From: Aedes albopictus
Taxonomy: Eukaryota; Arthropoda; Insecta; Diptera; Culicidae
Reading direction: 5' to 3'
NCBI RefSeq assembly: GCF_035046485.1
Contig: NC_085138.1
Coordinates: 42,815,464-42,879,463 of the forward strand
DNA: 64,000 bases
Shown here: piece after piece, positions 9,153-20,476 of the stretch
Numbering within the stretch: position 1 is the stretch's first letter
Layout of the letters: each line of letters starts with the position of its first letter
Notes under the pieces: model-generated
Seen by the model: only the letters and a program-made list of their open reading frames with translations
Database searches by the model: none
Told to the model about the DNA's origin: nothing
Position numbers and translations under genes: made by a program

Positions 9153-10649
9153 CACACTGGGCCAGATCACGAATTTAGCAGGAAAACCTTATTTTGACTA
9201 TGAAGATGTTGTTTTAGAGATTAAGTGTCTTCGGCAATATTGTTACTATATTTATGGGCTATAATTTTGTGTTTGTTGAAATTAGGATGGTCCCGCAAAA
9301 TATTAAAATATTTTTTTAACATTTTCAGTTTTCAAGTGAGCTTAAAGCAATATTCTAGAAAGTTTTTCTATGATCTATTTGGAGAAACTTTGTAGAAGAC
9401 ACCAACGTTGTAGGGTGGACCCACAAATTTATTTATTTTTTTTTTTTGAATAACTTTTTTGTTTTCAATTCTACGCAGTAGACGCCAATTGTAGAAGACG
9501 CCAACAATGTTTTAGATCTGAAGAATACGGTTATTTTCAGGCAAATTTTTTTTAAAATCTGTCAATGCGTTGATGAGACATGTTTATCTTTCAACAAAAA
9601 AGGGCAAAATTTTCGAATGCCGTTTTCTTTGAATGGCGGAAAACGGAGATACAACTCCTGCAGGATTTGAAAGATGTTATCTTCAGGCTCACACTGTGCA
9701 TCGATGTTTTGGTTAATCGTGGTGGTACCCTTCCCAAGTAACCACGGTGTTGAAGCCTTATTGCATGCAGATATACGGTGTATTTAGAGCAATCATTACT
9801 TTACAAGCAATCTTAAGGTCGATTTAAAGTGGAAATGGGCAATTATAGAATCAAATTAAGATTATACTGGTATAATCATAATTCAGTCGCATAATTGCCC
9901 ATTTCCACTTTAAATCAACCTTAAGTTTGCATGTAAAGTAATGATTGCTCTATATACACTGTATATCTGCACGCAATAAAGGCTTCAGCGCCGTGGTTAC
10001 TTGGGTTGTGCAATATTGCATTGAATATTACGATTTTGGTATGGAAATCAACCATTTTATTCAGTATATCACTGTTTATTGTGCGAAACCAAACATAATG
10101 AATATGAATGCAGACCAATAAAGTTTTGTTTCCTTTTTTCTTCATCACTGTTCCACATTCCAACTGGAACTGATCCTTCTCTCAGCTTGGTGAGCTTCGA
10201 CCACTTAAATAGTTATAATTATAAGCTCTCGCTAAACTGTTCATTGATTTTAACATTATGAATCACCCTTCTGTACAGTTGAATTACAATTGGATTTTCA
10301 AAATTTTTGTCTGAAAATAACCGTATTCTTTAGATCTAAAACATAGTAGAAGACACCAACATCGTAGAATTGAAAACAAAAAAGTTATTAAAAAAAAGAA
10401 TTTTTGGGTCCACCCTACCACAGTTTTTCACAATTGCTCTACGGCAATATACAAATGACCTTCTGCTACCTTGTAAACTGAAAAAGTTTTTTTTTAATAT
10501 TTTGTGGGATCACCCTAATTTCAAAAAATACCAAATTATAGCCCATAACTATAGCAACAATATTGCCGAAGACATTTAACCTCTAAAACATCATCTTCAT
10601 GGTCAAACTATTTTTTTTTCCTCCTTAGTTCGTGATCTGGCCCAGTGTG
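9153..10649. mobile_element. 1.5 kb foldback element
   Basis: The termini CACACTGGGCCAGATCACGAA and TTCGTGATCTGGCCCAGTG are inverted, and the match continues through about 350 bp on each side (AAATTATAGCCCATAA-type blocks appear in both arms in opposite order). GAGTG flanks both ends (9148-9152 and 10650-10654), a 5-bp duplication. The centre holds a nested MITE at 9733-10005. No transposase was seen. Confidence 0.85.
9733..10005. mobile_element. nested MITE with CCCAAGTAACCACGG termini
   Basis: The left end CCCAAGTAACCACGGTGTTG is matched by the inverted GCGCCGTGGTTACTTGGG. The self-complementarity extends through most of the element (AAGTGGAAATGGGCAATTAT versus ATAATTGCCCATTTCCACTT). It lies inside the 9153-10649 foldback element. 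Confidence 0.85.
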
Positions 10650-10654
10650 GAGTG

Positions 10655-10981
10655 GTGGGAAATTTGAAAAAAAAAAAAACAATTATAAAAATATATTTTA
10701 TGCAAAAACTACAACTCAGGAATAGTCTATTTGCAAATGTATACATAGTCAACTTTGCTCAGTAAGGCTGACACAAATTTCGATTTTCTCTTATGTCACC
10801 CCCGCCTCGGAAAATTTTGGTCAAAATTCAACATTTTGATGGGGGACACAAATAAATTATTCAAGAAATTCAAACTTTTTAAAGTGAAATTAGAGTGGTC
10901 GAGAAAATATCTTAACAAATCCGATGAGTTTGACGCATTTGCCTAATTGTTTGGGTAATTTTGCATCAAATACATTTATAA
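10655..10981. other. intronic sequence, no gene
   Basis: AT-rich with a poly-A run near 10666. A short frame at 10755-10946 has no recognisable motif. Confidence 0.5.
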
Positions 10982-11235
10982 TTTAGGCGATTATGGCGCC
11001 TTTTACGTCAGATTGCAGGTCAATGTGGGGAAGGCAAGGGGAGGGAAGAGATTATTGCGATCGCTTGCCCACTTCAGGCTCTTGAGTCCTCTGCGCCTGC
11101 ACAAGGTTATGCGGATGTCGGAGTGTTGTTGGGAAGTGATTATTTTTGGCAGAGAGTTCACGCATTGGTGTAAAGATAACTGTGAGGATGATGCGGCACA
11201 GACCACTTGGTTGGCGTTATATGATAGATTGACAC
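10982..11235 (+). repeat. dispersed repeat, also present inverted at 57.4-57.6 kb
   Basis: The blocks GCAGGTCAATGTGGGGAAGG, CTGCACAAGGTTATGCGGAT and TCGGAGTGTTG recur in the same order on the minus strand at about 57613 to 57370. This is an interspersed element fragment of unknown class. Confidence 0.7.
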
Positions 11236-11329
11236 TGTGCTTTGGAAGTTTGAAGGGAGGGTAACGGCTTTTATATTCCGTTTCCAGTTCTAGCGATTGC
11301 TATGGACATATACGAATATACACTACCCG

Positions 11330-11715
11330 TCATATGTACGGACTCACTGAAAAAAGTATTGCAACACTCAATTGAATATTGCATCACCCCCCAAAAAGTT
11401 TAGCATCACCTGAAAACAGCTAATTTTGTGCTGCTTTATCTCGAAACCCTTATAATATGCAAAGGTACACTCTTCAGCAAAGTTGTTCGGAAGGTCGTTG
11501 GCATCACAATGGCAAGAAGTTTGATTCGCAATTCTACCGCTAGGTGACGCTAGTGAGCATTATCAACTAGCTTTATCTCGTGATCCTGATGAGATAGAAA
11601 GTTCAAGTCTTCAGCAAAGTTGTTCGGAAGGTCATGGACATCATAATGTCAAGCAGTTTGGTTCGCAATTCTGCCGCTAGGCGGCGCTAGTGAGCATGTA
11701 AAAATGAGCATTTTC
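11330..11715 (+). repeat. two units of a TTCAGCAAAGTTGTT / GGCGCTAGTG repeat
   Basis: Two ~130-bp units each contain TCTTCAGCAAAGTTGTTCGG followed by a GATTCGCAATTCT... block and GACGCTAGTGAGCAT or GGCGCTAGTGAGCAT. The same layout recurs in the arrays at 15.65-18.99 kb. Confidence 0.8.
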
Positions 11716-11744
11716 CAATGACAAGCAGTTTATGAAGTAAATCA

Positions 11745-12815
11745 GACCTGAATCACTTGAATATTAGTGAATCAGACCTGAATCACGTCCATATCAAGTG
11801 AATCAGGTCTGAATCAGTTGAATATCAAGTGAATCAGCCCTAAATCACTTGAACATGAAGTGAACAAGAGCTGAATTACTTGAATATCAAGTGAATCAGA
11901 ATCTCTTGAATATGAAGTGAATCAGTCCTGAATCACTTGAACATGAAGTGAATCAGACCTGAATTATTTCAATATCAATTGAATCAGGCTTGAATATCTT
12001 GAATATTAAGTGAATCAGACCTGTATCACTTGAATATCAAGTGAATCAGACCTGAATCACTTGAATATGAAATGAATCAGACCTTAATCACTTGATCATG
12101 AAGTGAATCAGACCTGAATTAATTGAACATGAAATGAACCTGACTGAATCACTTGAATATGAAGTGAATCAGACCTCAATCACTTGAATATGCAGTGAAT
12201 GGAACCTAAATCACTTGAACATGAAGTGAATCAGACCTGAATTATTTCAATATCAAATGCATCAGGCCTGAATATCACTTGAATATCATGAATGTCAAGT
12301 GAATCAGATTTAAATCACTTAAATTTAAAGTGTATCAGACCTGATACTTGGTGATCAGACTTCAATATGAAGTGAACCAGACCTTAATCACTTGCATATC
12401 ATGAATATCTAGTGAACCAGATTTAAATCGCTTGAATATAAAGTGAATCAGATATGAATCACTTTAATATGAAGTGGATCAGACCTGAATCATTTGAATA
12501 TAATGAATATCAAGTGAATCAGATTTAAATCGCTTGAATATAAAGTGAATCAGACCTGAAGCACTTGAATATTAAGTGAATCGGACGTGAATCACTTGAA
12601 TATCATGAATATTAAGTGAATCAGATTTAAATCGCTTGGATATCATGTGAATCAGACCTGAATCACTTGAATATGAAATAAATTAGACCTGAATCACTTG
12701 GATTAAGATGACTGAGACCTAAATCACTTGAATATGAAGGGAATTAGCCTTGAATGACTTGAACATCAAGTGAATCAGACCTAAATTACTTTATTATGGA
12801 GTGAGTCAGACCTCA
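11745..12815 (+). repeat. 31-bp satellite
   Basis: About 1.07 kb of tandem units averaging 31 bp with the core GAATCACTTGAATATGAAGT followed by GAATCAGACCT. Units vary by substitutions and small indels. The core contains an interrupted inverted repeat (CACTT...AAGTG), so each unit can snap back. Confidence 0.92.
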
Positions 12816-13675
12816 AAAAGTGTTTTTAGTAATAGGATAAGATTCATATGTTAGGTAACAGTCTGTACAACCTATCAGTGCTGAAAAATTGATTTCGTCA
12901 TATCTAAACTCAATCACCTACAGCTCATTTATGAAGCTGAACCTGAGAATATGGTATATGAAAAACTTGTGCGGCTGGACCAGTTCTGCAAGAAAGTCAC
13001 GGAAAATCCGCTATTTTTCGAATATTTAAGGTAAATGTCACGAACTACCTTCGAAAAATGCCAATGATATTCACGGTGAATATCATTTGGCATTTTTCAA
13101 AGGTATGAGAAGGTACTGAGAAACTTCTTAAAATGATTGTTATCAAAAAGCAAAGCAAAAGTTCTGAATAAGAATTCACCTGATATAAGTTCTTATAGCT
13201 CTGCTATCAGAGGAGCTATGCTTGCAAATCCTACAGGGGTTAATATAGTTTAGTTTTTATTTTTAACTAAAAACATTACAGGGACTGTTTCATATTGTCC
13301 TGATTTCTGATGCTTTTAGAAGTGTGTCAAGATGCTTTATTAGAAATTTAGCCAGGATTTACTTTTTTTCTGAAATTTCTTAGAGTGACCGCAACGAATT
13401 TCACCGAACAAATCTCAGGGGGTTTTCTGTATTTTTTTTTTTCATAGGCAGTTCCGTTTCTGACCAAAATATTTTTAAATTTACCAGATATTATTATTTC
13501 TGGGGTTTAAGAAAATCCTAAGTTGCTATCTTGAATTCCTACAGAAAACTTAGCATTCTAAAGGTATTGCCCTACAACACCAGCGCGGGTTTTCGATCGT
13601 GCACCTTGGTATTTTTAGTCAAGTGCACCGAAACACTTAAAAAAAACATTCACTTAAGGGCATATATGAGCGAAT
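12816..13675. other. intronic sequence with one near-perfect palindrome
   Basis: No gene is recognised. A near-perfect palindrome of about 58 bp occupies 13048-13105. The remainder is AT-rich, with poly-T near 13430. Confidence 0.5.
13048..13105. repeat. short near-perfect palindrome
   Basis: The arms ACCTTCGAAAAATGCCAATG and CATTTGGCATTTTTCAAAGGT meet at TATTCACGGTGAATA with essentially no loop. The loop is too small for a normal microRNA precursor, so it is recorded only as a palindrome. Confidence 0.8.
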
Positions 13676-13679
13676 TTAA

Positions 13680-13795
13680 CCCTAAAAGGGATACCTGGGG
13701 TCCATTGGACCCCAGTCGCCTTTCAGAGCTCGTCTTTGATGGAACACACTCAGCGAGGTGACGAAACTGAAGCCATGAAGGTATCCCTTTTAGGG
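13680..13795. mobile_element. tiny TTAA MITE, 116 bp
   Basis: CCCTAAAAGGGATACC and GGTATCCCTTTTAGGG are exact inverted ends, flanked by TTAA on both sides (13676-13679, 13796-13799). An internal palindrome GGGGTCCATTGGACCCC lies near the left end. Confidence 0.92.
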
Positions 13796-13799
13796 TTAA

Positions 13800-14290
13800 A
13801 GATGACCGTCATAATGGCTTGCCATGCAAATACCGAAATCACGGATCTCCTTATCAAAGTAACGCACCGAATTCATTCGAAATTCGTAGAGATCTTCGGC
13901 TGTTCCAACTAAACTCGTCTTACATCAACTATAGATTTAAGGGCTGTTTGCAGTTCAAAAGGAATTGTTTGCCTATGTTGATGCATGGGGAATCGTAGTA
14001 CGCAGTTGCGAAGAATGGAAATTTACATGGCAGTAACTGTAGAAAGTTTGTTCAAGAACTTTCTTAAGCGATTCCTTCTGGTCTTTGAAAAGATCTTTCC
14101 AGAAAATATGATAACGATCTTATCAGAAACATTTGTTGAATAATTCGTCAGATATTATGGAGAGCCATAGAACATGCGACCTTCCTCCTTTTACTGAGAA
14201 AGCACCTAACCTAACCACTGCCTTTTCGTCCCCAAAATCAAACATTTTACTAGAAACCTTCAATGTAGACATAAAAACTCAAATTCCAAA
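13800..14290. other. intronic sequence, no gene
   Basis: Mixed-composition intron sequence without recognisable repeats or ORFs. Confidence 0.5.
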
Positions 14291-14293
14291 GAC

Positions 14294-14453
14294 ACAGTGT
14301 GTGTTTAATTGACAAATTGAGAGATAAATGTGTGGCTTAGTCGGTTAGAGGGTCGGACTAGCGATACGGAGCCGTGGGTTCGAATCCCTCCCAAACAAGT
14401 GGTATTTTTTCACAAATTTATCTGATAATATGTCAATTAAACACACACTCTGG
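14294..14453 (+). repeat. inverted repeat enclosing a tRNA-like sequence
   Basis: Arms of about 40 bp (GTGTGTTTAATTGACA... on the left, ...TGTCAATTAAACACACAC on the right) bracket a tRNA-like core at about 14330-14398. The core has an A-box-like TGGCTTAGTCGGTTAGAGG and a B-box-like GGTTCGAATCC. The T-arm pairing is imperfect, so I do not call a functional tRNA gene. Confidence 0.75.
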
Positions 14454-14969
14454 CTTCAAAATTGAAGTTTTAGCGTCTAAATGTTCATGTAAAAAACTTT
14501 TAAAATACTTATGCAATTCAATCAGGAACTCTTCAGGTTTTGAGAGTTCTTTCCGAAAATGCGTCTGATTTAATTGATTGTTTTTGCTCCCAAAGGTATT
14601 TGGGATTATTTTTTTTCGCCATTTTTTCAAGAATTTCTTGATAAGTTTAACAAAGAATTGCTCCTTGACAAACTTTGAAGTTGTCTAAAGGATTTCTATT
14701 AAAAATCTGCTCATGGTTTACTTCAGTGATTACTTTAGGAATTTCTATTCGTTATACGGGACTCCAATGCTTTTTTTTTGAGATATTTTCAAATGTTCAT
14801 CTGAGTTTCTGGTTCTTATACCATCACGTGGAATTCTTTCTAGGATTCTTACAGATATTTCTTCATCTCTTGAAAATTGTTAAGGGATTCCTGCATAAAG
14901 TTTGTCATGATTTCCGAGAAGAATTTTTCCAAGGATTTCTCGCAACAATTCGACAATGATTTTTCATAA
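14454..14969. repeat. degenerate GATTTCT / GGAATTTC short-period repeats
   Basis: Scattered, decayed copies of words such as AAGGATTTCT and AGGAATTTCT at irregular short spacing, with no convincing coding potential. Confidence 0.55.
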
Positions 14970-15186
14970 GGGCCTAACAAACTTGATAGATTTCTCTTCG
15001 ACGACTCTCTCTTTCGCTAATAACTTGATCAAAACAAACAGAATCATTATTCTTTTTGTTTCTATAGCAACATGTAGTCGTCTTCTTCGCATTTCAACCA
15101 GAAAATCTTTGAAAAATTCAATACACATTCTGTGATAACACAAAGAGAGGATCGATGAAGAGAACTCGAAAATGTCAGTTAGGCCC
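14970..15186. mobile_element. MITE with GGGCCTAAC termini
   Basis: GGGCCTAAC at the left is matched by GTTAGGCCC at the right, with diverged complementarity extending about 45 bp inward (TTTCTCTTCGACGACTCTCT versus AGAGAGGATCGATGAAGAGAA). The subterminal block resembles parts of elements at 32018 and 60257. Confidence 0.75.
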
Positions 15187-15649
15187 AAATAAAAAATCAG
15201 TGTCGAATTATTTGAATGGTTCTTGCAATCCACCCAAAAAATTGAATGATGGGCCTGGACTGATCGTTTGTATTAAATTTCTCTAGAAACTCTACCAAGA
15301 ATTATTCTAAGCAATGCTTTCTGAACTCTTTCGAACATTTCTCCTTATTTACTTCTGCGATTTTCCCGGGATTCATTTTGGCATCCATGTGAGTAATCCT
15401 TCTAGGATTCCTATAGAAAAGACGTCAAAACTATTAACCTTCCGTTAATCGCGCTGTTGTACTTTGTACAACACATGAGAATTATCGACTATTACTTTGA
15501 AACCATTTTTTCTATCGATGTCAAACCCGAATGTATTCTACAGGAAACTTATTTGGAATATTATAAGACCTTTTTTGAAAACAGTATAACTCCTTATAAT
15601 GCGGAAAATTGAAAATCGCATTATGAAGAACACATAGTAAGATAAGATA

Positions 15650-16390
15650 GACAGTTGAATGTGAATTAGTGTATTTCAAAATCTAAATGTTCTAGAAATA
15701 TGGTGTCTTCGGCAAAGTTACTTGGGATATCAAGGGCCTACGCGAGGTGACCTGAGTAATTCAGATTACAACCGATAGGCGGCGCTAGTGAGCATGTAAT
15801 TCTTATATCCCATATAACTCAGGATCCTGAGTACTTAGAAAGATGATGTCTTCGGCAAAGTTGTTTGGTTGGTTAAACACTATCTGATGCAGAGCCGTAT
15901 GGTTTGAAACTCCACATCTAGGTGGCGCTAGTGGGCATTGAAATTTTATAACTCATACATCTCAGGACCCTGATTACTTAGAAAGATGGTGTCTTCTGCA
16001 AAGTTGTTTAGTAGATCAAACATTAATTGATGAAGACAAGTATGATGTGGAATCCCACATCCAGGTGGCGCTAGTGAGTACTCAAATATTATAACCAAGA
16101 TTATAACTCATATATCTCGAGATCCTGATTAATTAGAAAGATGATGTCTTCAGCAAAGTTGTTTAGTAGATCGAACACTAACTGATGGAGAGCCGTATGA
16201 TTTGAAACTCCACATCTAGGTGGCGCTAGTGGGTATTCAAATTTTATAACTCATATGTCTCAGGGCCCTGATTACTTAGAAAGATGGTGTCTTCTGCAAA
16301 GTTGTTTAGTAGATCAAACACTAACTGATGAAAACAAATATGACGTGCAATTTCACATCCAGGTGGCGCTAGTGAGCATTCGAATTTTAT
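15650..16390 (+). repeat. forward ~130-bp tandem units in the foldback element
   Basis: About five to six units follow the pattern TCCTGATTACTTAGAAAGAT, GTCTTCGGCAAAGTTGTTT, then a variable block, then GGTGGCGCTAGTGAGCAT and a run of TTATAACTCATATATCTC. Confidence 0.88.
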
Positions 16391-16398
16391 ACCTCATA

Positions 16399-17312
16399 TA
16401 GAGTAAAGTGGGGCAAAAGTTCGAGTGGGGCAAAAGTTTCTTTTGAAGTTTTTGAGCTCAATTCAAATTATTTCTTTCGGGTGTCAAGGTTGTTCGAAGC
16501 CTTTTTGAGAAACAGTCTTTCACTTTAAAAATTATGAAAATTGATCAATAATTCGAAAAGTTATGACAAAATGTTGGTTTTTGATCAAAAAATTGTAACA
16601 TGCCATGGTCCTTCCAACGCATGAAATGAAATTGTAATGAAATCAAATTCGATATTTTGTTTTGGGGCGTAACTAGGTATATTGCGAAGATGCTTTAGCA
16701 TGTATAACTTTTTGCAAAAAAGATGTAGAAATCATATTTTACACATAGTGGGGCAAAAGTTCGAATTGTGGGGCAAAAGTTCGAGTCATGTGGCAACTTT
16801 AGGTAAAAACCTAAAATTGTGCAAAATGTACATATTATCTCTAAGAATGATGGAATTAGTGAGAAAATTCGATCAAAGTTGAAAAAAAAAGTTGTTTTAT
16901 CTGGATTTGGCGGAAAACTACTAATTTTTGGTGTATTAAATTTAACCCTAATTTGGGTAAAATCCAGATCGAACTTTAAAGTGTAGCCCAGTTCCAACAT
17001 TAAATATTTAGTGGTTTCAGATATTTCTATTACCAAAGTGTCAAAATAATGTGCTACGGTTAGCGAAATTTCACAAACACTAGATTCGAACTTTTGCCCC
17101 AGTGGTGGGGCAAAAGTTCGAATGAGACACACACATACAAAAGGTGTTGTAACTCAAAATTGATAAGACATTTGGCGTAACTTTGTTCAGCAAAATTTTA
17201 GCTCATGGATGGTAGAATCACCACACGGTATTCATTTATTTTAATCTGCTTAGATTTTTTGAAAAAAGTTGAATTTTCAACTAAGGTCGAACTTTTGCCC
17301 CACCTTACTCTA
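16399..17312. mobile_element. nested MITE with AAAGTGGGGCAAAAGTTCGA termini
   Basis: The left TAGAGTAAAGTGGGGCAAAA is matched by the inverted TTTTGCCCCACCTTACTCTA. The motif GTGGGGCAAAAGTTCGA recurs several times internally in both orientations. It interrupts the forward array of the foldback element. A minus-strand frame of about 145 residues inside it has no recognisable motif. Confidence 0.82.
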
Positions 17313-17540
17313 TCTCAAGATCCTGATTACTTAGAATGATGATGTCTTCGAAATTGTTGTTTGATGGATAAAGAGCTTACAGTTGATGTGCCGTTTGATA
17401 CGAGATTCCACTACAAGGTGACGCAATACATTAATTTGCTAAAACGTGCAAATGGATGCTTTTTTTTAATGTTTTCAACAAGCTGTGTTTTTTTCTGTCA
17501 ACAATATTTCAACCGAATTGAATGTATGTAAAAGCCCAAT

Positions 17541-17900
17541 AGTACAGTTAACATTCCGTTCATTCCACTGTTGTTCTTTGTACAACACATGAGAACCATC
17601 TGTTATTACTTTGTAATAAATGTTTCTATTGATGATAAATCCAAATGTATTCTTCAAGAAGCTTATTTTGAAAAGTACAGAACCTTTTCTAAAACAACGT
17701 TACTTCCTAAAATGCGGAAAAATCATAAATCGCATTATGAAGAACGCACTATATATTTTATGGGACATTATATCTCCGTATCCTGATGACATAGATAGTT
17801 GATGTCAGTATCGAAGTTGTTTTATAATCAAGGGCTTATAGATGATGGTGGGTTTTATCTAAAATTCCAAAACAGGGTGGCGCTAGTTAGCGTAATTGAA
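17541..17900 (+). repeat. second partial copy of the foldback element's left end
   Basis: TTAACATTCCGTTCATTCCA, then TTGTTCTTTGTACAACACATGAG, AATGCGGAAAAATCATAAATCG and a diverged satellite unit ending GGTGGCGCTAGTTAGC repeat the order seen from 15434 to about 15790. It is a diverged internal duplication or a nested copy. Confidence 0.75.
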
Positions 17901-18109
17901 GGACCATCGACTCAAGGAAATATCGAGTAGTGGAACAAAATCCTTTGAGAAGCTTTTCGAAGGGACCATCATAGTAACCCAGATTTTTTTTTTCAGTATG
18001 GAAAAATTTACCTCCATGAGTCGATATCCAGTCAAGGAACATCGACTCATGGAGATTCGACTGTATCTCATATGTCTCAGGATACTGACGATTAAGAAAC
18101 ATGGTGTCT

Positions 18110-18990
18110 TCGGAAAAGTTCTTTGGTAGATCAAAAGCTTACGGATGAGGTATCTTCTCCTCCATTTGGCCTTTGATATACCAAACAACTTTGCCAAAGG
18201 CACCATCTTTCTGAGTAAAGTGGAGCTTCGTGGCCGTTTGGTTAGTGTTACCTAGCGTGTAACCGCACCATGCTATCCACTGGTGCATGTAATGTATGTT
18301 GTGTCCATGGTCTAGTGTTAAGTTCTGTTCTGTATAGCCTCTGGCTGAAGACGGTGTCCCGTGCCTATTTAATCGGGATCCTGAGCTACATGAGATTAAA
18401 AATTAACATGCTCACTAGCGCCTCCTAGTGGTGGCATTTGAAATCAAACTGTCACTCATCTATAAGCCCTTGATATAGCAAACATCTTTGCCGAAGACAC
18501 TATCTTTCTAAGTAATAAGGGTCCAGAGATACATAATATATATAATATTTACGCGCTCACTAGCGCCGCCAAGTGGTGAAATTTCAAATTAAACTAAAAA
18601 TCATCCGTAAGTCCTTGACCTACCAAACAACTTTGTCAAAGACACCATCTTTCTAAGTAATCAGGATCCCGAGATACATAGGATATAAAATTTATTTGCT
18701 CACTAGCGCTGCCTAGTGGTGGAATTTCCAATTAAACGGCCAATAATATGTAAGCCGTTGACCTACCAAACAACTTTGCCGAAGACACCATCTTTCTAAG
18801 ACATCAGGATCCTGAGATGTAAGATATAACATGATATTGCTCACTAGCGCCGCCTAGTGGACGTATTACGAATCAACTTTGTCAGCATCAAGTAGTCCAT
18901 GAAATGTACAGCAACTTTGCCAAAAGACAGTCCTCCTCTAAACAATCAGGATCCTTAGATATTTCAGAAGGTATGGGTGTTGTACAAAGT
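18110..18990 (-). repeat. inverted ~130-bp tandem units, right arm
   Basis: The same family as 15650-16390 but reverse-complemented: AACAACTTTGCCGAAGACACC, ATCTTTCTAAGTAATCAGGATCC and CTCACTAGCGCCGCCTAGTGG recur four to five times, with a short unrelated insertion near 18220-18390. Confidence 0.88.
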
Positions 18991-19043
18991 ACAACGCGCG
19001 ACTGCTCGCGTTACAAAAATTGGCGCGAGTACTGAAAGGTTAA

Positions 19044-20222
19044 GAATCAAAGAATTTGTTTTCTGAATATCATTGTCGAAGGTGTTATTTTTATCTCTTT
19101 TAACGAAATTCAAATCTTGAAGTTCCTCTTCTATGAATTCTTCTTACCTAAAAAACAGTCCCTTCAAACAGAGAGAAGGCTCTCCCGAAAATTGCATCAG
19201 AAATTCCTTCAAAATGTATTCCGGAATTTCTCCAAGTATTCCGTCTGAAATTCCTACAATAATTTGCCCAGATGTTGTTTTCCAAAATTTCTCCAAATAT
19301 TTTTCCAAAGAATCTTACACTAATTATTCTGAAAACGGCTCTAAAATATCCTTATAGAATTCACCCTGCATTTTAGGAAATCAATTGGGGATTTCTGATT
19401 TAAAAAAAGTTATTTCTCCACGGTTTCCTTCAACAATTTTTCCTAAGATCCTGCTAGCAATTATTGAAACAATTTTCTCAAAGAATTTCTCCTGAAATGT
19501 AGCCAACGAATTTTCTAAGGATTCCTTCAAAAAAAAAAGCGTGGCTATTGAACTCGGGGATTGAACTCGTGCTCGGCTCGACTACCACGTCAAATCCACT
19601 TCCCATGTACTTGGATGTTGTTACTAGACTTCTCCAAAGGAGTCCTCTATGCATTGCTAGAAATTTGTTCAAGCATACTTCTGAGAATCGCTTGGACAAT
19701 TTTTTCATGGATTCCTCCAAAGACTTCTCCATAAGTTATTTAAAAAAATCTTCTCAAGCAATTAATAAAAAAAATCACAAAAACACTAAGATTCTGAAAA
19801 GATATACTTCCTGGTATTTCAAGAAGGTTTTTTTTAAAGACATTTCGAAGTTTGTATCGTAAGATTTTTTTTTCTCAGGACAACACCAAGATTTCTTCCA
19901 AGGTATTTAGCATTTGCAAAAATTCCTCCAAGAATTTCACTAATTTTTTCTCAGTTTTTCAAATGAAAATCTTTTTTAAAGTATTCCTCCAAGGATGATT
20001 TGATCAACTTCTTAGAAAATTCTTCGAGAAATCTATCCAAAAAATTCTTCAGAAATTCCTCCAAGGATGTAAGCAGGCAATCTTTGAGGAATTCCTTCAT
20101 GCATTCTTTAACCCTTGTAAGATGTTGGGGTCCACATGACCAGACAGGCACGAAAAAACTAACATTCTATGAGTTCTGTTGGAATTCTTCCAAGCATTCT
20201 CCCAGAAATCCTTCGAAGAATT
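19044..20222. repeat. degenerate GAATTTCTCCAAG short-period repeats
   Basis: About 1.2 kb of decayed short-period repeats built on words like AGAATTTCTCC, GAAATTCCT and GGATTCCTTC. Both strands give many short spurious frames. Confidence 0.65.
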
Positions 20223-20476
20223 GGGGTCTCCAGTTGGACTAGTGGTCCAGGCTATGGATCGCCAATCTGTAGACGGCGGGTTCGATTCCCGTTCCGGTCG
20301 GGAACAATTTCTCGACCCCTTGGGCATAATGTATCAATTTACTTGCCACACAATGTACAAATTCATGAATGGCTGGCAAAGAAAGCACTTTAATTAATAA
20401 CTGTGGAAAGTGCTCAAAGGACGCTTAGTTGAAGTTCCAAATGCGAACGTCGAGCCCTAAAGAAGAAGAAGAAGAA
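20223..20476 (+). mobile_element. tRNA-derived SINE (Feilai-like)
   Basis: The tRNA-like head has an A-box-like CAGTTGGACTAGTGGTCCAG and a B-box-like GGTTCGATTCCCG. An unrelated body of about 150 bp follows, ending in a GAA-rich tail (AAGAAGAAGAAGAAG). The architecture and tail match the Feilai-type SINEs known from Aedes; the name is by recognition only. Confidence 0.75.

Larger units (their letters stand above)
15438..19039. mobile_element. 3.6 kb TTAA foldback element with satellite arms
   Basis: TTAA at 15434-15437 and 19040-19043 flanks ends CCTTCCGTTAATCGCGC and (inverted) CCTTTCAGTACTCGCGCC. Just inside lies TTGTACTTTGTACAAC on the left and GTTGTACAAAGTACAAC on the right. The left half carries forward units of a ~130-bp repeat (TCTTCGGCAAAGTTGTTT ... 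GGCGCTAGTG) and the right half carries the same units inverted. A nested MITE (16399-17312) and a second partial left end (17541-17900) sit inside. No transposase was seen. Confidence 0.8.

Noticed and set aside
13048..13105. Possible microRNA precursor
   Set aside because: The two arms meet with almost no loop, which is not compatible with a normal pre-miRNA.
14330..14398. Possible tRNA gene
   Set aside because: A and B boxes are present but the acceptor and T-arm pairing is imperfect and it sits in a repeat hairpin.
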